This document shows, in pieces, positions 1-5,835 of a stretch of 15,828 nt of DNA. The position numbers and the translations under genes are program-made. The notes under the pieces were generated by a model, which worked only from the letters and a program-made list of their open reading frames with translations, ran no database searches and was not told where the DNA came from. The stretch lies in contig CAZYDV010000129.1 in assembly GCA_964646405.1 (NCBI GenBank), positions 1-15,828 on the forward strand. Reading direction: 5' to 3'. This DNA is from CAKZSB01 sp964646405. Its GTDB lineage: Bacteria > Pseudomonadota > Gammaproteobacteria > Granulosicoccales > Granulosicoccaceae. Positions within the stretch are counted from its first letter, which is position 1. Every line of letters starts with the position of its first letter.

Positions 1-1
1 C

Positions 2-474
2 ATCTCACTACTCAATGGTGGACGCGCCCCACTTTACGAGTCCGCGCTGTCATCGGCAATGGCTACCAAGGCTTGGGATATGATTCAGCAACTTGACCAG
101 TTGCCCTCCACTGGACAACGGCAACTCAGGTACCAATGTAGAGGGGCCAGACGCAACCGGTGATGCGGAAGCCTATCGTGCTGACAACCACGACGCTGAT
201 GTCGAAATCGCCGACGATCTACAGTCAAACCCGAACTCTTCAGGTGAGCTGTCTGGTGATTTGGCCGGTATTTCGACAGATACAAACAACAGTAGGGGAC
301 GAAGACACTACTAACGTCAACGCAACCCCTGCCACTCCGGAACACATCACCCGTACAAACTCTGCATCACTTGACGACAGCATGCCACCCCGTGGGGGCG
401 GCATTCTTTACATACTCGTTACTATACACAGCGACCTGACAAACAGCGTCGTTTTATTACCGCTCCGGCGCTAA
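2..474 (+). pseudogene. possible frame-broken remnant of a hydrophilic protein
   Basis: No single frame is open across this stretch, but three partly overlapping frames relay. One is open from the window edge to about 160 and reads NGGRAPLYESALSSAMATKAW early on. A second (about 93-314) is rich in Asp, Asn, Ser and Thr. A third carries a similar Thr/Asn/Ser-rich composition from about 290 to the stop at 472-474. The similar composition either side of about 290, where there is a GGGG run, is what a single-base indel in one acidic low-complexity protein tail would produce. No domain is recognisable. Chance reading through non-coding DNA is equally possible, so this is a weak call. The 5' end, if it is a gene, lies outside the window. 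Confidence 0.2.
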
Positions 475-950
475 AGACCTACTGCCTTGTAGCGCTGGAT
501 ACGCTCCCAGTCTTCGATTGACGGCGCATGACTCGCATCAAGCGACTCGCCTGCCATCGAGCTTCTCGCGTTGACGCTGGTATGATCCAGGACGTCTGCC
601 AGCTTTCGCCCGACACTGCCCAGGCTTTGAAAGATCGTTGACAACCACGACAGTACTAGCGACAGATACTGTGTCCGAGTGCTTGCTTCACTGAGTTCTA
701 TCGGTTGTTCGGCTTTAACCGCATAGCGGTCACAATTGCTGCTGTCTTTTGCTCTGTTGTCAAAGACAAATGACGAGCTGGATTCGAGATCACCGATGAT
801 AATGCCGATATTGCCGTTCCCGGCGATAGTCCCTACATCTGCCGTTTTCATATCCGAGATCCTTTTTGCGACTGACTCGGAAAAAAGTGTATGTCGTTCA
901 AATCTCATTAACTTGTGATTAAAACCCATGCACTGGGTACTATTACCCAT
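471..950 (-). CDS. hypothetical protein, 159 aa
   Basis: I do not recognise this protein. The ATG at 948-950 is preceded by a purine-rich GAGAGA about 10 bases upstream, an acceptable ribosome binding site; the stop is at 471-473. There is no signal peptide and no clear membrane helix. A glycine/isoleucine-rich stretch (AGNGNIGIIIGD, about residues 43-54) is followed by a Ser-rich segment. A later amphipathic, leucine-rich stretch (about residues 94-120) could be a helix that contacts a membrane or a partner. The C-terminus is mixed-charge. It stands alone, with non-coding DNA upstream and the dubious remnant downstream. Composition and uninterrupted length make a real gene more likely than not, but no function can be proposed. 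Confidence 0.5.
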   Translation of the reverse strand: MGNSTQCMGFNHKLMRFERHTLFSESVAKRISDMKTADVGTIAGNGNIGIIIGDLESSSSFVFDNRAKDSSNCDRYAVKAEQPIELSEASTRTQYLSLVLSWLSTIFQSLGSVGRKLADVLDHTSVNARSSMAGESLDASHAPSIEDWERIQRYKAVGL

Positions 951-1214
951 GTCATTGTTCTCTCACCCGCGCGGTTGAAATCTACAACCCTGATCAACAC
1001 CGGCATCAGCGCGCGAATAAACCATCACGCATCACAATAGTTTCCGGCAAAAAGACACCAGCAGACAGCTCCTTATCTATAGCGCACGTCAATTACCAAC
1101 TGGAATATATAACCGGTACACCCAGAAATTTGGCCACGATCCGGTTGGCGTACCGGCTAACGAAAAGTTAGATACCCGCTAGCAGCAACAATCATCAATA
1201 CACCTTTTACCCAT

Positions 1215-1245
1215 GTACCGGAACCAGTCCCGCATCACGTAAGCA
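1215..1245 (+). repeat. degenerate REP-like element
   Basis: This segment matches the element at 2803-2833 at 26 of 31 positions by hand alignment, including the shared GTACCGGA start and the CACGTAA/GACGTAA end. The internal palindrome of the other copy (CCGGA...TCCGG) is decayed here. Both copies lie in non-coding DNA on the same strand, one on each side of asd. Confidence 0.45.
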
Positions 1246-1283
1246 TGGGTTGAGTGCGACGCGGACTGCCACAGCCAGAGGAA

Positions 1284-1302
1284 ACCCGACGCGTAAGCGA
1301 GG
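1284..1302 (+). repeat. dispersed 19-bp repeat, copy 1
   Basis: The core acccgacgcgtaagcgagg is identical to the copy at 1403-1421. It differs by one base (TAAGCG versus TCAGCG) from the cores in the tandem array at 2953-3040. The match to copy 2 extends a few bases on both sides (gaa before, a after). It resembles short GC-rich intergenic repeats that are scattered in high numbers through many bacterial genomes. Confidence 0.6.
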
Positions 1303-1402
1303 ACTTCAACAAAAGCAAAAACCCTCACGATCATTCCCCAATCCATCGCCAATGCAGGAATGCAGGTGCAGTTATGCATATCTTCTCTCAGCCTTGAGGG
1401 AA

Positions 1403-1421
1403 ACCCGACGCGTAAGCGAGG
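1403..1421 (+). repeat. dispersed 19-bp repeat, copy 2
   Basis: Identical 19-base core to copy 1, in the same orientation, 119 bases downstream. It lies just past the 3' end of asd on the minus strand, so it would be transcribed in the asd mRNA tail if transcription continues that far. Confidence 0.6.
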
Positions 1422-1465
1422 AGAAAAAACACCGCTACAGACCAACCGCAATACCACACAGCCAG

Positions 1466-2527
1466 CTACGCACGCCCCACCATAAGCGCTTCAGCAATCT
1501 GCACCGCATTGAGCGCAGCCCCCTTCAACAGTTGGTCTCCCACCACAAACATCGCAAGAGACTTACCACTCGGATCACCCAAATCATTTCTGATTCGGCC
1601 AATCAGCACGTCATTCTGACCGGTGGCATCCACCGGCATGGGAAAGTAGTTGCGCTTCTGATCGTCGACCACTTTCACACCCGTAGCACAGGCAAACAGT
1701 TCACGTGCCTGGTCTGGCGACATTACCTCATCCAGCTCTACACTGATCGCGAGTCCATGCGCTCGCAGCACAGGCACACGAATGCAGGTCACGCCAACCG
1801 GCAGTGTCGGCTGATCAAAAATGCGTCGGATTTCGGCGATCACCTTGCTCTCCTCACCGTTATAGCTGGTATCCCTATCGATATCAGTGTCATGGCTGAA
1901 GAAGTTGAACGCGTAGGGGTGCAGTAGAACCTCTGCCTCAAACGGTTCATCTCGCAGCGCTGCGGCAGTCGATGCACGAAGCTCTTCCATCGCTTCAATA
2001 CCGGCCCCGCTGGCAGCCTGATAAGTCGACATTTGCACACGTTTGATCTGGCGACTCGCCAAAAGCGGAGCCAGGGCTACGCTTGCAATTGCCGCAACGC
2101 AGTTGGGGTTGGCCACGATGCCCTCGTGCTGGTGTACGGCACTGGCATTCACCTCTGGCACGACTAGCGGGACGTTGTCGGCCATTCGAAATGCGGATGA
2201 GTTATCGATCACCACTGCACCACTTGCGACTGCTATCGAGGCGTAATGCCGCGATAGACCCGCTCCCGCTGAAAACAGCGCGATATCAACTCCATCAAAG
2301 CTATGGTCAGTCAGCTCGTGGATTTCAAGATTCTGGCCGCGGAAGGGCACAGTTTTCCCGGCAGAGCGCGACGACGCCAGCAGACGCAACTCGGACAGCG
2401 GAAAGTTACGGGCAGCCAGGCATTCGATCAGCACTGCACCAACCGCACCGGATGCACCCACAATGGCAACCACGGGTTTTTCCGGCAGAACGTGATGGAC
2501 AGTCCGGGGGTTATTTTCGATGATCAT
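1466..2527 (-). CDS. asd: aspartate-semialdehyde dehydrogenase
   Basis: Asd reduces aspartyl-4-phosphate with NADPH to aspartate semialdehyde, the branch point to Lys/diaminopimelate, Met, Thr and Ile. Counting from the ATG at 2525-2527 the protein has 353 residues, near family length. Visible features are the Rossmann loop GASGAVG (24-30), VVIDNSSAFRM (105-115), PNC with the catalytic Cys at 143, STYQAASGAG (167-176), and R250 and H257 seven residues apart, as in the E. coli enzyme. The ATG is chosen because GGAG (2537-2540) lies 9 bases upstream; the TTG at 2540-2542 overlaps that site and is unlikely. Oddity: the usual NPNCST is NPNCVA here, a Ser-to-Val change beside the catalytic Cys. 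The gene follows an attenuator-type leader with Thr codons and appears to be transcribed alone. Confidence 0.95.
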   Translation of the reverse strand: MIIENNPRTVHHVLPEKPVVAIVGASGAVGAVLIECLAARNFPLSELRLLASSRSAGKTVPFRGQNLEIHELTDHSFDGVDIALFSAGAGLSRHYASIAVASGAVVIDNSSAFRMADNVPLVVPEVNASAVHQHEGIVANPNCVAAIASVALAPLLASRQIKRVQMSTYQAASGAGIEAMEELRASTAAALRDEPFEAEVLLHPYAFNFFSHDTDIDRDTSYNGEESKVIAEIRRIFDQPTLPVGVTCIRVPVLRAHGLAISVELDEVMSPDQARELFACATGVKVVDDQKRNYFPMPVDATGQNDVLIGRIRNDLGDPSGKSLAMFVVGDQLLKGAALNAVQIAEALMVGRA

Positions 2528-2536
2528 TTTCGTTAT

Positions 2537-2540
2537 CTCC
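2537..2540 (-). promoter_or_regulatory. ribosome binding site of asd
   Basis: GGAG on the minus strand, 9 bases before the ATG at 2527. It decides the start: the alternative TTG five codons upstream abuts this motif. A short CTC...GAG pairing with the bases just upstream (CTCAATTGGAG) could partly mask it. Confidence 0.7.
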
Positions 2541-2560
2541 AATTGAGGCCGGAGGGAACG

Positions 2561-2593
2561 AAAATCGATTGCCCCGTCCGTCTCCGGCGGGGC
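2561..2593 (-). terminator. attenuator terminator hairpin upstream of asd
   Basis: On the minus strand GCCCCG-CCG-GAGA-CGG-A-CGGGGC (2571-2593) folds into a 9-bp GC stem with one bulged A and a GAGA tetraloop. UUUU follows 6 bases later (2561-2564). It lies 17 bases after the leader-peptide stop and 43 bases before the asd ATG, the position of an intrinsic terminator in an amino-acid attenuator. The U-tract is short and displaced, so termination may be partial. Confidence 0.6.
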
Positions 2594-2662
2594 TAGTGTT
2601 GCTTATCCGGTTATTCTACCGCGCAAGCCAACACAACCCCCGCCATAGCGGTGGTGGTTGTG
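2586..2662 (-). promoter_or_regulatory. mutually exclusive leader RNA structures (pause and antiterminator)
   Basis: In the minus-strand transcript, CACAACC (2656-2662, within the Thr codons) pairs perfectly with GGTTGTG (2632-2638), with CCGC/GCGG (2648-2651 with 2640-2643) stacked inside around a UAUG loop. The alternative is GGCGGGG (2638-2644) pairing perfectly over 7 bases with CCCCGCC (2586-2592), which is the 5' arm of the terminator. The 1:2, 2:3 and 3:4 pairings therefore exclude one another, as in classical thr, his and trp attenuators. A ribosome stalled on the Thr codons would mask segment 1 and favour the 2:3 antiterminator. Pairings were found by eye; no energies were computed. 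Confidence 0.6.
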
Positions 2663-2691
2663 GTGATCGTGGTGGTAGCAATACGGATCAT
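2611..2691 (-). CDS. threonine-rich attenuator leader peptide of asd, 26 aa
   Basis: The 26-codon frame from ATG (2689-2691) to TAA (2611-2613) begins MIRIATTTITTTTTA and continues through a hydrophobic stretch containing GVVLACAV. Eight of 26 codons are Thr, five of them consecutive, and three are Ile. This resembles the E. coli thrL peptide, which also runs Thr and Ile codons to sense charged tRNA supply. It sits 83 bases upstream of the asd ATG, behind a good promoter and ahead of alternative hairpins. No strong Shine-Dalgarno sequence is visible before the ATG, the weakest point. Its function would be to place the ribosome, not to act as a peptide. Regulation by threonine (perhaps also Ile) of aspartate-family flux is inferred. 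Confidence 0.75.
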   Translation of the reverse strand: MIRIATTTITTTTTAMAGVVLACAVE

Positions 2692-2730
2692 GACGGGAAC
2701 TTGAGGATCTTCAATAGGCCTTTGTCGACG

Positions 2731-2759
2731 ACAATAGCAGCTAACCAGTGACTTGCCAA
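2731..2759 (-). promoter_or_regulatory. sigma70-type promoter for the asd leader
   Basis: On the minus strand the -35 is TTGGCA (2754-2759, 5 of 6 to consensus), the spacer is 17 bases and the -10 is TATTGT (2731-2736, 4 of 6). A start near 2724 would leave about 33 bases before the leader-peptide ATG, which fits an attenuator leader. Confidence 0.6.
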
Positions 2760-2802
2760 GACGAACCTTACATGACCAACTGACAAAACTTCTGGCTCGC
2801 GC

Positions 2803-2833
2803 GTACCGGAGCAAGTCCGGCATGACGTAATCA
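2803..2833 (+). repeat. REP-like palindromic element
   Basis: It contains the perfect inverted repeat CCGGA-GCAAG-TCCGG (2806-2820) and is the better-preserved partner of 1215-1245. It lies just upstream of the asd promoter and next to the N gap, so the full extent of this repeat region is unknown. Confidence 0.5.
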
Positions 2834-2852
2834 CGATAACACCGTAGAGGTA

Positions 2853-2952
2853 NNNNNNNNNNNNNNNNNNNNNNNNNNNNNNNNNNNNNNNNNNNNNNNN
2901 NNNNNNNNNNNNNNNNNNNNNNNNNNNNNNNNNNNNNNNNNNNNNNNNNNNN
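2853..2952. other. assembly gap, 100 N
   Basis: Exactly 100 undetermined bases, the conventional scaffold-gap placeholder, so the true length is probably unknown. The gap ends directly at a tandem repeat, which probably caused the break. Any reading frame crossing it is meaningless. Confidence 0.98.
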
Positions 2953-3040
2953 ACCCGACGCGTCAGCGAGGCACCACAACGAGGCAACCCGACGCGTCAG
3001 CGAGGCACCACAACGAGGCAACCCGACGCGTCAGCGAGGC
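2953..3040 (+). repeat. 34-bp tandem repeat, 2.6 visible units
   Basis: Two complete 34-base units begin at 2953 and 2987, and a third begins at 3021 and diverges after 20 bases. Each unit is the core acccgacgcgtcagcgaggc plus the 14 bases accacaacgaggca. The visible copies are identical, so the array is recent or homogenised. It abuts the gap on the left and ends 4 bases before the stop codon of the acetyltransferase gene on the right. Confidence 0.9.
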
Positions 3041-3043
3041 ATC

Positions 3044-3607
3044 TCAAACCGCAGCCCATTCACCCCGATTTATTCGGTATATCGGTGCATCCTCTCCATA
3101 GCACCGCCCTCGCCCTCCATCGATGAAACCGCACTTATCGAGAACGCACCTGGACGCGGCATTCTCCTCATAAAACGTTGCAACAATCTCATTCAACGGC
3201 GAATCTTCAAATGCAAATTGCAGTAGCCGTCTGCACGCTTGCGTTGCATATCCCCGCCCCCAGGCCGAACGCTTTAGCGCAAATCCCACCTCAATCTCTG
3301 CCTCCGGATATTCTCCGCATACAACGAGACTATAGTCCGTGTCGTCTTCATCGACTGGCATGGGCAATAGAAACACGCTGCCGTACTTTTCAGCGCTGAT
3401 AAGGTCTGTTATGCACCAGATACCAATGCAGCCGTTTCCGCCCCGTTTGGTCCAGTTTTTCATTTCAATCTGAATTTCATCTGCTGTCATCAATTCGCCG
3501 ACGTATTTCATTACATCCGGATCTGTGAACATCTCGACGGCAACATCATAGTCAGACTGATCCATCGGCTTCAGGCAAAGTCGATCCGTCTGTAGTATCA
3601 AATTCAT
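3044..3607 (-). CDS. GNAT family N-acetyltransferase (RimJ/RimL-like)
   Basis: A 187-residue protein of typical RimJ/RimL-group length, expected to move the acetyl group of acetyl-CoA to an amine; the substrate is unknown. The opening LQTDRLCLKPMDQSDYD is the standard first strand of this group. The acetyl-CoA pyrophosphate-binding loop is RSAWGRGYAT (about 113-122), preceded by the strand EIEVGFAL, and the late motif ENAASRCVLDKCGF (about 147-160) matches the usual N.AS..vleK.GF. The ATG is at 3605-3607 with no clear Shine-Dalgarno sequence. The gene stands alone; upstream is 180 bases of apparently non-coding DNA. The stop is 4 bases from the tandem repeat. Confidence 0.88.
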   Translation of the reverse strand: MNLILQTDRLCLKPMDQSDYDVAVEMFTDPDVMKYVGELMTADEIQIEMKNWTKRGGNGCIGIWCITDLISAEKYGSVFLLPMPVDEDDTDYSLVVCGEYPEAEIEVGFALKRSAWGRGYATQACRRLLQFAFEDSPLNEIVATFYEENAASRCVLDKCGFIDGGRGRCYGEDAPIYRINRGEWAAV

Positions 3608-3787
3608 AAGGCAATATTGAAATGGTTGTTCTTGATCGAGAGCGAAATATGAGACTGCTCACGTACCAATTTATTTTGCTCGACCGAATTGCGGCGGTGG
3701 CACATGCGCTTTGCAGCTTATGGTCCCTACAGCTACCGGGTCAGTTGCGCGAACGCTGCTTCTCATGCCACTGCATCCCCGTCGAAC

Positions 3788-5008
3788 TCAATCTAAACGA
3801 AGTTTGAAAACGGCATAGACCAGCAGCACAACACAAGCCGCAGCGGCGAACATAAAGGGCGCTCGCAGCGCCATTTCACGCACCATGCCGTTGCTCTCTA
3901 GCAAGGACACAATCGCACCGCCGGCCAGTGCGCCCATTGGCATCGAGCCCCAGCCAAAAAAGCGATAGATACTGTTTACTCTGCCCAGTAACTCCGAGGG
4001 AATACGGCGTTGTCGCCACGACACGGTAATCACATTCCAGATCATCGCGGCCGTCATCACGAAAAATAGTGCACCGGCCATCAACCCACCACTACCACTC
4101 AGACCGATGGCCGCGTAGCCGGCGGCCCACACAGAAATCGACAGGTAGAGACAAGTCTGTGTGCCAATGGAACGGACAAGCCAGGGTGCAACCAGACTAC
4201 CGGTGACCGCACCAAGTGCCGCTATCGACAACACAAAACCGTACTGGGTGGCCGATAGCTGTAGTACGTCTTGCGCAAACAGCACCTGAACGGTAATCGT
4301 TGCCATGGCCAGAAAGTTGGCAATCCCCAAAACAATCGCCAAACGCAGCAACAGTTTATCAGCACGCATAAAGGCGATCCCCGCCATCAGTGCCTCACCG
4401 AAGCCTGTCTGGATCGGCACTCGTGGCGGCAGGGTAATCAGCCAGACCAGACCGGCAGCCATCACCAGCACGGCGATATCCAGTCCAAACGGCAGACCGA
4501 TACCGACCGCGATGAGAAAACCTGCCAATGGCGGACCGATAAATTGTCCGGTGATCTGCTCTGCGCTCCACATCTGGCCGTTGGCCGCTTCCAGATCAGT
4601 GGGCGCAACAATATCTGGCAGAATGGTCTGTGCGGCATTGTCTCTGATGACCTCGGCTGATCCTAACAGAAAGGCAAGCCCGGTTAATACCCAGATCGCA
4701 GCGGAGACTGACGCGCTCAGTGCCAGCATCAAAATGGCCAGTACGATCGCGGCGCGCAGCAGATCGGCGCGGGCGATCAACTTTCGTCGATCGACCCTGT
4801 CTGCCATAACACCAGCGGGCAACGCGAAGAACAGCCATGGCAGCCGACTCGCCGCGGCGACCACAGCAATCGCAAACGGATCGCGCGTCATCAGTGAGGC
4901 AAGCCACGGCAGGGCCAGTACAATCATGCCGTCGCCCAGATTGGTTAGCGCACCGGCCGCAAACAACAGGCGATAATTTCGATTCCTGATCAGCAGGGTT
5001 GAAGCCAT
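3788..5008 (-). CDS. MFS transporter (MFS_3 / EntS-like exporter)
   Basis: An inner-membrane major facilitator protein with about 12 hydrophobic segments, probably a proton-driven exporter; the substrate is unknown. The N-terminus RNRNYRLLFAAGALTNLGDGM is typical of the group that includes the enterobactin exporter EntS. The loop between helices 2 and 3 carries the MFS signature as GVMADRVDRRKL, and GRVNSIYRFFGWG in the second half is also typical. The reading frame is open to an ATG at 5086, but the extra 26 residues are polar and unlike family N-termini, so I place the start at the ATG 5006-5008 (406 aa). Neither start has a convincing Shine-Dalgarno sequence. It diverges from the peroxiredoxin gene across 145 bases. 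Confidence 0.88.
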   Translation of the reverse strand: MASTLLIRNRNYRLLFAAGALTNLGDGMIVLALPWLASLMTRDPFAIAVVAAASRLPWLFFALPAGVMADRVDRRKLIARADLLRAAIVLAILMLALSASVSAAIWVLTGLAFLLGSAEVIRDNAAQTILPDIVAPTDLEAANGQMWSAEQITGQFIGPPLAGFLIAVGIGLPFGLDIAVLVMAAGLVWLITLPPRVPIQTGFGEALMAGIAFMRADKLLLRLAIVLGIANFLAMATITVQVLFAQDVLQLSATQYGFVLSIAALGAVTGSLVAPWLVRSIGTQTCLYLSISVWAAGYAAIGLSGSGGLMAGALFFVMTAAMIWNVITVSWRQRRIPSELLGRVNSIYRFFGWGSMPMGALAGGAIVSLLESNGMVREMALRAPFMFAAAACVVLLVYAVFKLRLD

Positions 5009-5153
5009 GGTGCAATCACGTTCGGAAGGTGGCAAGAAAAAACATGACCCAGCGTTCGGAGACAAGTCGTATTCCCGAATTATCATACAAACGGACAGGT
5101 TCGGGTTGTAACATCACCGCTGGATTTCCCCCATCGTCACACAGGCCTTCAAT

Positions 5154-5723
5154 ATGAGCAATCTGTCCGATGTCGACTGGAGCAAGATCCCCGCACCCAC
5201 TGATGATGGCGGCGTCAGTCATCTGGCTAACCGCCCACTGCCCTCCACTGTGCTGGCCGATACCGCCGGCAATCAGGTGGATGTCAGTGCGGTGCCCGGT
5301 CTGATCGTGATCTATGCCTACCCGATGACCGGACGACCGGACACGCCCCTGCCAGACGGCTGGGACATGCTTCCCGGTGCACGCGGCTGCACACCGCAAT
5401 CCTGCGCGTTCAGGGACCACGCCGACGAGTTGGCACAACTGGGCGTGACACAAATCTACGGCCTTTCCACTCAGGACAGCGACTACCAGCGCGAAGCGGT
5501 TGAGCGATTGCATTTGCCATTTCAGATGCTGTCTGACCAGCACCTGGAGCTGACTCGAGCTTTGCGCCTGCCCACGCTCGAGGTGGATGGACGAACATTA
5601 CTCAAGCGCTTGACGATGATTGTCAGAGACGGTGTGATCGTTCACACGCTGTACCCGGTCTTCCCGCCCGATCAGAATGCGTCAGTGGTTGCACAATGGC
5701 TGAGAAACAATCGCGCCACTTAA
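5154..5723 (+). CDS. peroxiredoxin, PrxQ/BCP-like (AhpC/TSA fold)
   Basis: A 189-residue thiol peroxidase that should reduce peroxides in the cytoplasm, recycled by a thioredoxin-type reductant. IYAYPMTGRPDTPLP (53-67) leads to GARGCTPQSCAFRD, with the likely peroxidatic Cys at 79 and a second Cys at 84; this C-x4-C spacing is that of PrxQ/BCP, where the second Cys resolves. LSTQD (104-108) and LPFQMLSDQHLELTRAL (121-137) are further family motifs. The YPMTGRP insertion before the active site marks a recognisable subgroup. The ATG has a weak AGG about 8 bases upstream. It may share a transcript with the EamA gene 112 bases downstream. There is no signal peptide. Confidence 0.88.
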   Translation: MSNLSDVDWSKIPAPTDDGGVSHLANRPLPSTVLADTAGNQVDVSAVPGLIVIYAYPMTGRPDTPLPDGWDMLPGARGCTPQSCAFRDHADELAQLGVTQIYGLSTQDSDYQREAVERLHLPFQMLSDQHLELTRALRLPTLEVDGRTLLKRLTMIVRDGVIVHTLYPVFPPDQNASVVAQWLRNNRAT

Positions 5724-5835
5724 CGGCGCGCGTATAAGCCCACCACCCACGCGCCAATCTTCTTAGCCACCCAATCGATTTCGCCGTACCCCTCTGAGTG
5801 ACTGCCTGTGCCGCCAACAGCCGGTCACCCTACGG

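Larger units (their letters stand above)
951..1465. other. 515-base stretch without a convincing gene, carrying dispersed repeats
   Basis: No frame here looks coding on either strand. It holds a degenerate copy of a REP-like element (1215-1245), two copies of a 19-base repeat (1284-1302 and 1403-1421) and a short inverted repeat CTAAC/GTTAG with a 5-base loop (1157-1171). An A-run at about 1424-1429 would be a T-run in transcripts of the minus-strand asd gene, but I see no strong hairpin in front of it, so I do not call a terminator. Confidence 0.5.

Noticed and set aside
1250..1927. 225-codon open frame on the plus strand
   Set aside because: It is antisense to asd, rich in His/Arg/Thr as expected of a shadow, and runs through repeat copies.
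2613..2618. TAGAAT on the minus strand as a -10 box for asd
   Set aside because: It is the end of the leader-peptide frame (GTA GAA TAA), has no -35 at the right distance, and a better promoter lies at 2731-2759.
2528..2691. Lysine riboswitch upstream of asd
   Set aside because: The leader is too short and shows none of the multi-helix core; the Thr-codon peptide and alternative stems explain it better.
2692..3021. Long minus-strand frames crossing the N run
   Set aside because: They depend on undetermined bases and the tandem repeat; only the last 26 codons (2611-2691) have independent support.
2953..3040. CRISPR array
   Set aside because: The 34-base units are contiguous and identical with no variable spacers, and no cas gene is near.
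3622..3807. 61-codon plus-strand frame between the acetyltransferase and MFS genes
   Set aside because: It has no ribosome binding site, its composition is not protein-like, and it runs into the 3' end of the MFS gene on the other strand.
4271..4976. Two long plus-strand frames
   Set aside because: They are antisense to the MFS gene, whose membrane-protein frame is convincing.
5009..5086. 26-residue N-terminal extension of the MFS transporter
   Set aside because: The residues are polar and unlike the family, and the ATG at 5008 begins exactly where homologous N-termini start.
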